DNA from: Prevotella melaninogenica
GTDB taxonomy: Bacteria > Bacteroidota > Bacteroidia > Bacteroidales > Bacteroidaceae
Assembly (NCBI RefSeq): GCF_018127965.1
Contig: NZ_CP072349.1
Coordinates: 1,492,001 to 1,556,000, forward strand
Reading direction: 5' to 3'
DNA length: 64,000 bases
Below the pieces are notes generated by a model, which saw only the letters and a program-made list of their open reading frames with translations, did no database searches and was not told the origin of the DNA. Made by a program: the position numbers and the translations under genes. Numbering within the stretch: position 1 is the first letter of the stretch; the number at the start of each line of letters is the position of its first letter. This document shows, in pieces, positions 63,957 through 64,000 of the stretch.

Positions 63957-64000
63957 TTATTTATCATCATTATTAGCGTCATTCTTTGAATCAACGAAAA
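63957..64000 (-). CDS. rplV: 50S ribosomal protein L22, C-terminal end only
   Basis: The last 13 codons, read by me, encode [13 protein letters not shown] and TAA (63957-63959), 8 bases before rpsC. Identity is inferred from the conserved order rplV-rpsC; the rest lies beyond the window. Confidence 0.7.
   Translation of the reverse strand, partial: FVDSKNDANNDDK

Overview
The window is chromosomal DNA of a Bacteroidota bacterium, most likely an oral-type Prevotella (family Prevotellaceae). The evidence is the promoter type (TTTG, 19-20 bases, then TAnnTTTG, a few bases upstream of transcription), TonB-dependent receptors, type IX secretion (T9SS) sorting tails, HmuY/HmuR-type haem genes, Omp28-family proteins, the MoxR/DUF58/DUF4129/DUF4350 block, a stand-alone AICAR transformylase and the order of the ribosomal protein operon. 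The species is an inference.

Layout. 1-4.2 kb: the 3' part of a TonB-dependent receptor, a long intergenic stretch carrying a MITE-like element, a class A acid phosphatase and rplS. 4.5-16 kb: housekeeping genes (ridA, AICAR transformylase, a frameshifted pgeF, obgE, adk, hpt, nnrE-nnrD fusion, fba, aquaporin), interrupted by a four-helix-bundle gene placed between obgE and adk. 16.3-17.1 kb: a Cof-type HAD phosphatase. 17.4-24.3 kb: a minus-strand operon encoding a secreted TlpA-like thioredoxin, an outer-membrane barrel, two Omp28-family CxxC proteins, a small sorted protein and a membrane-anchored MutS-like ATPase. 24.8-30.1 kb: a minus-strand haem-uptake operon (sorted protein, calycin-like protein, HmuY-like lipoprotein, HmuR-like receptor, 8-TM protein). 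31.1-38.1 kb: the MoxR-DUF58-DUF4350-DUF4129-membrane-SpoIIM operon with a divergent RDD gene. 38.4-40.8 kb: an SDR plus acyl-AMP-ligase pair. 41-46.6 kb: a two-receiver/PPDK-N fusion, gdhA and an RlpA-like protein. 47.3-52.1 kb: a glycine-zipper lipoprotein, an unrecognised protein and a 990-residue leucine-rich-repeat T9SS cargo. 52.4-64 kb: the S10-spc-alpha ribosomal protein operon from rplQ back to the tail of rplV, with secY, map, infA and rpoA.

The least expected content is in the intergenic DNA. Three loci carry four tandem 22-bp units with a CAC-N5-GTG dyad. Two other loci carry four 22-bp units built on a TCATGA palindrome. Four loci carry copies of a roughly 200-650 bp element with 19-bp terminal inverted repeats and a conserved hairpin-forming core. 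None of these is explained by the flanking genes. Among proteins, the strongest candidates for new biology are the thiol-redox operon, the haem operon with its added calycin-like and sorted proteins, and the receiver-receiver-PPDK-N fusion. No tRNA, rRNA, CRISPR array or transposase gene was seen.
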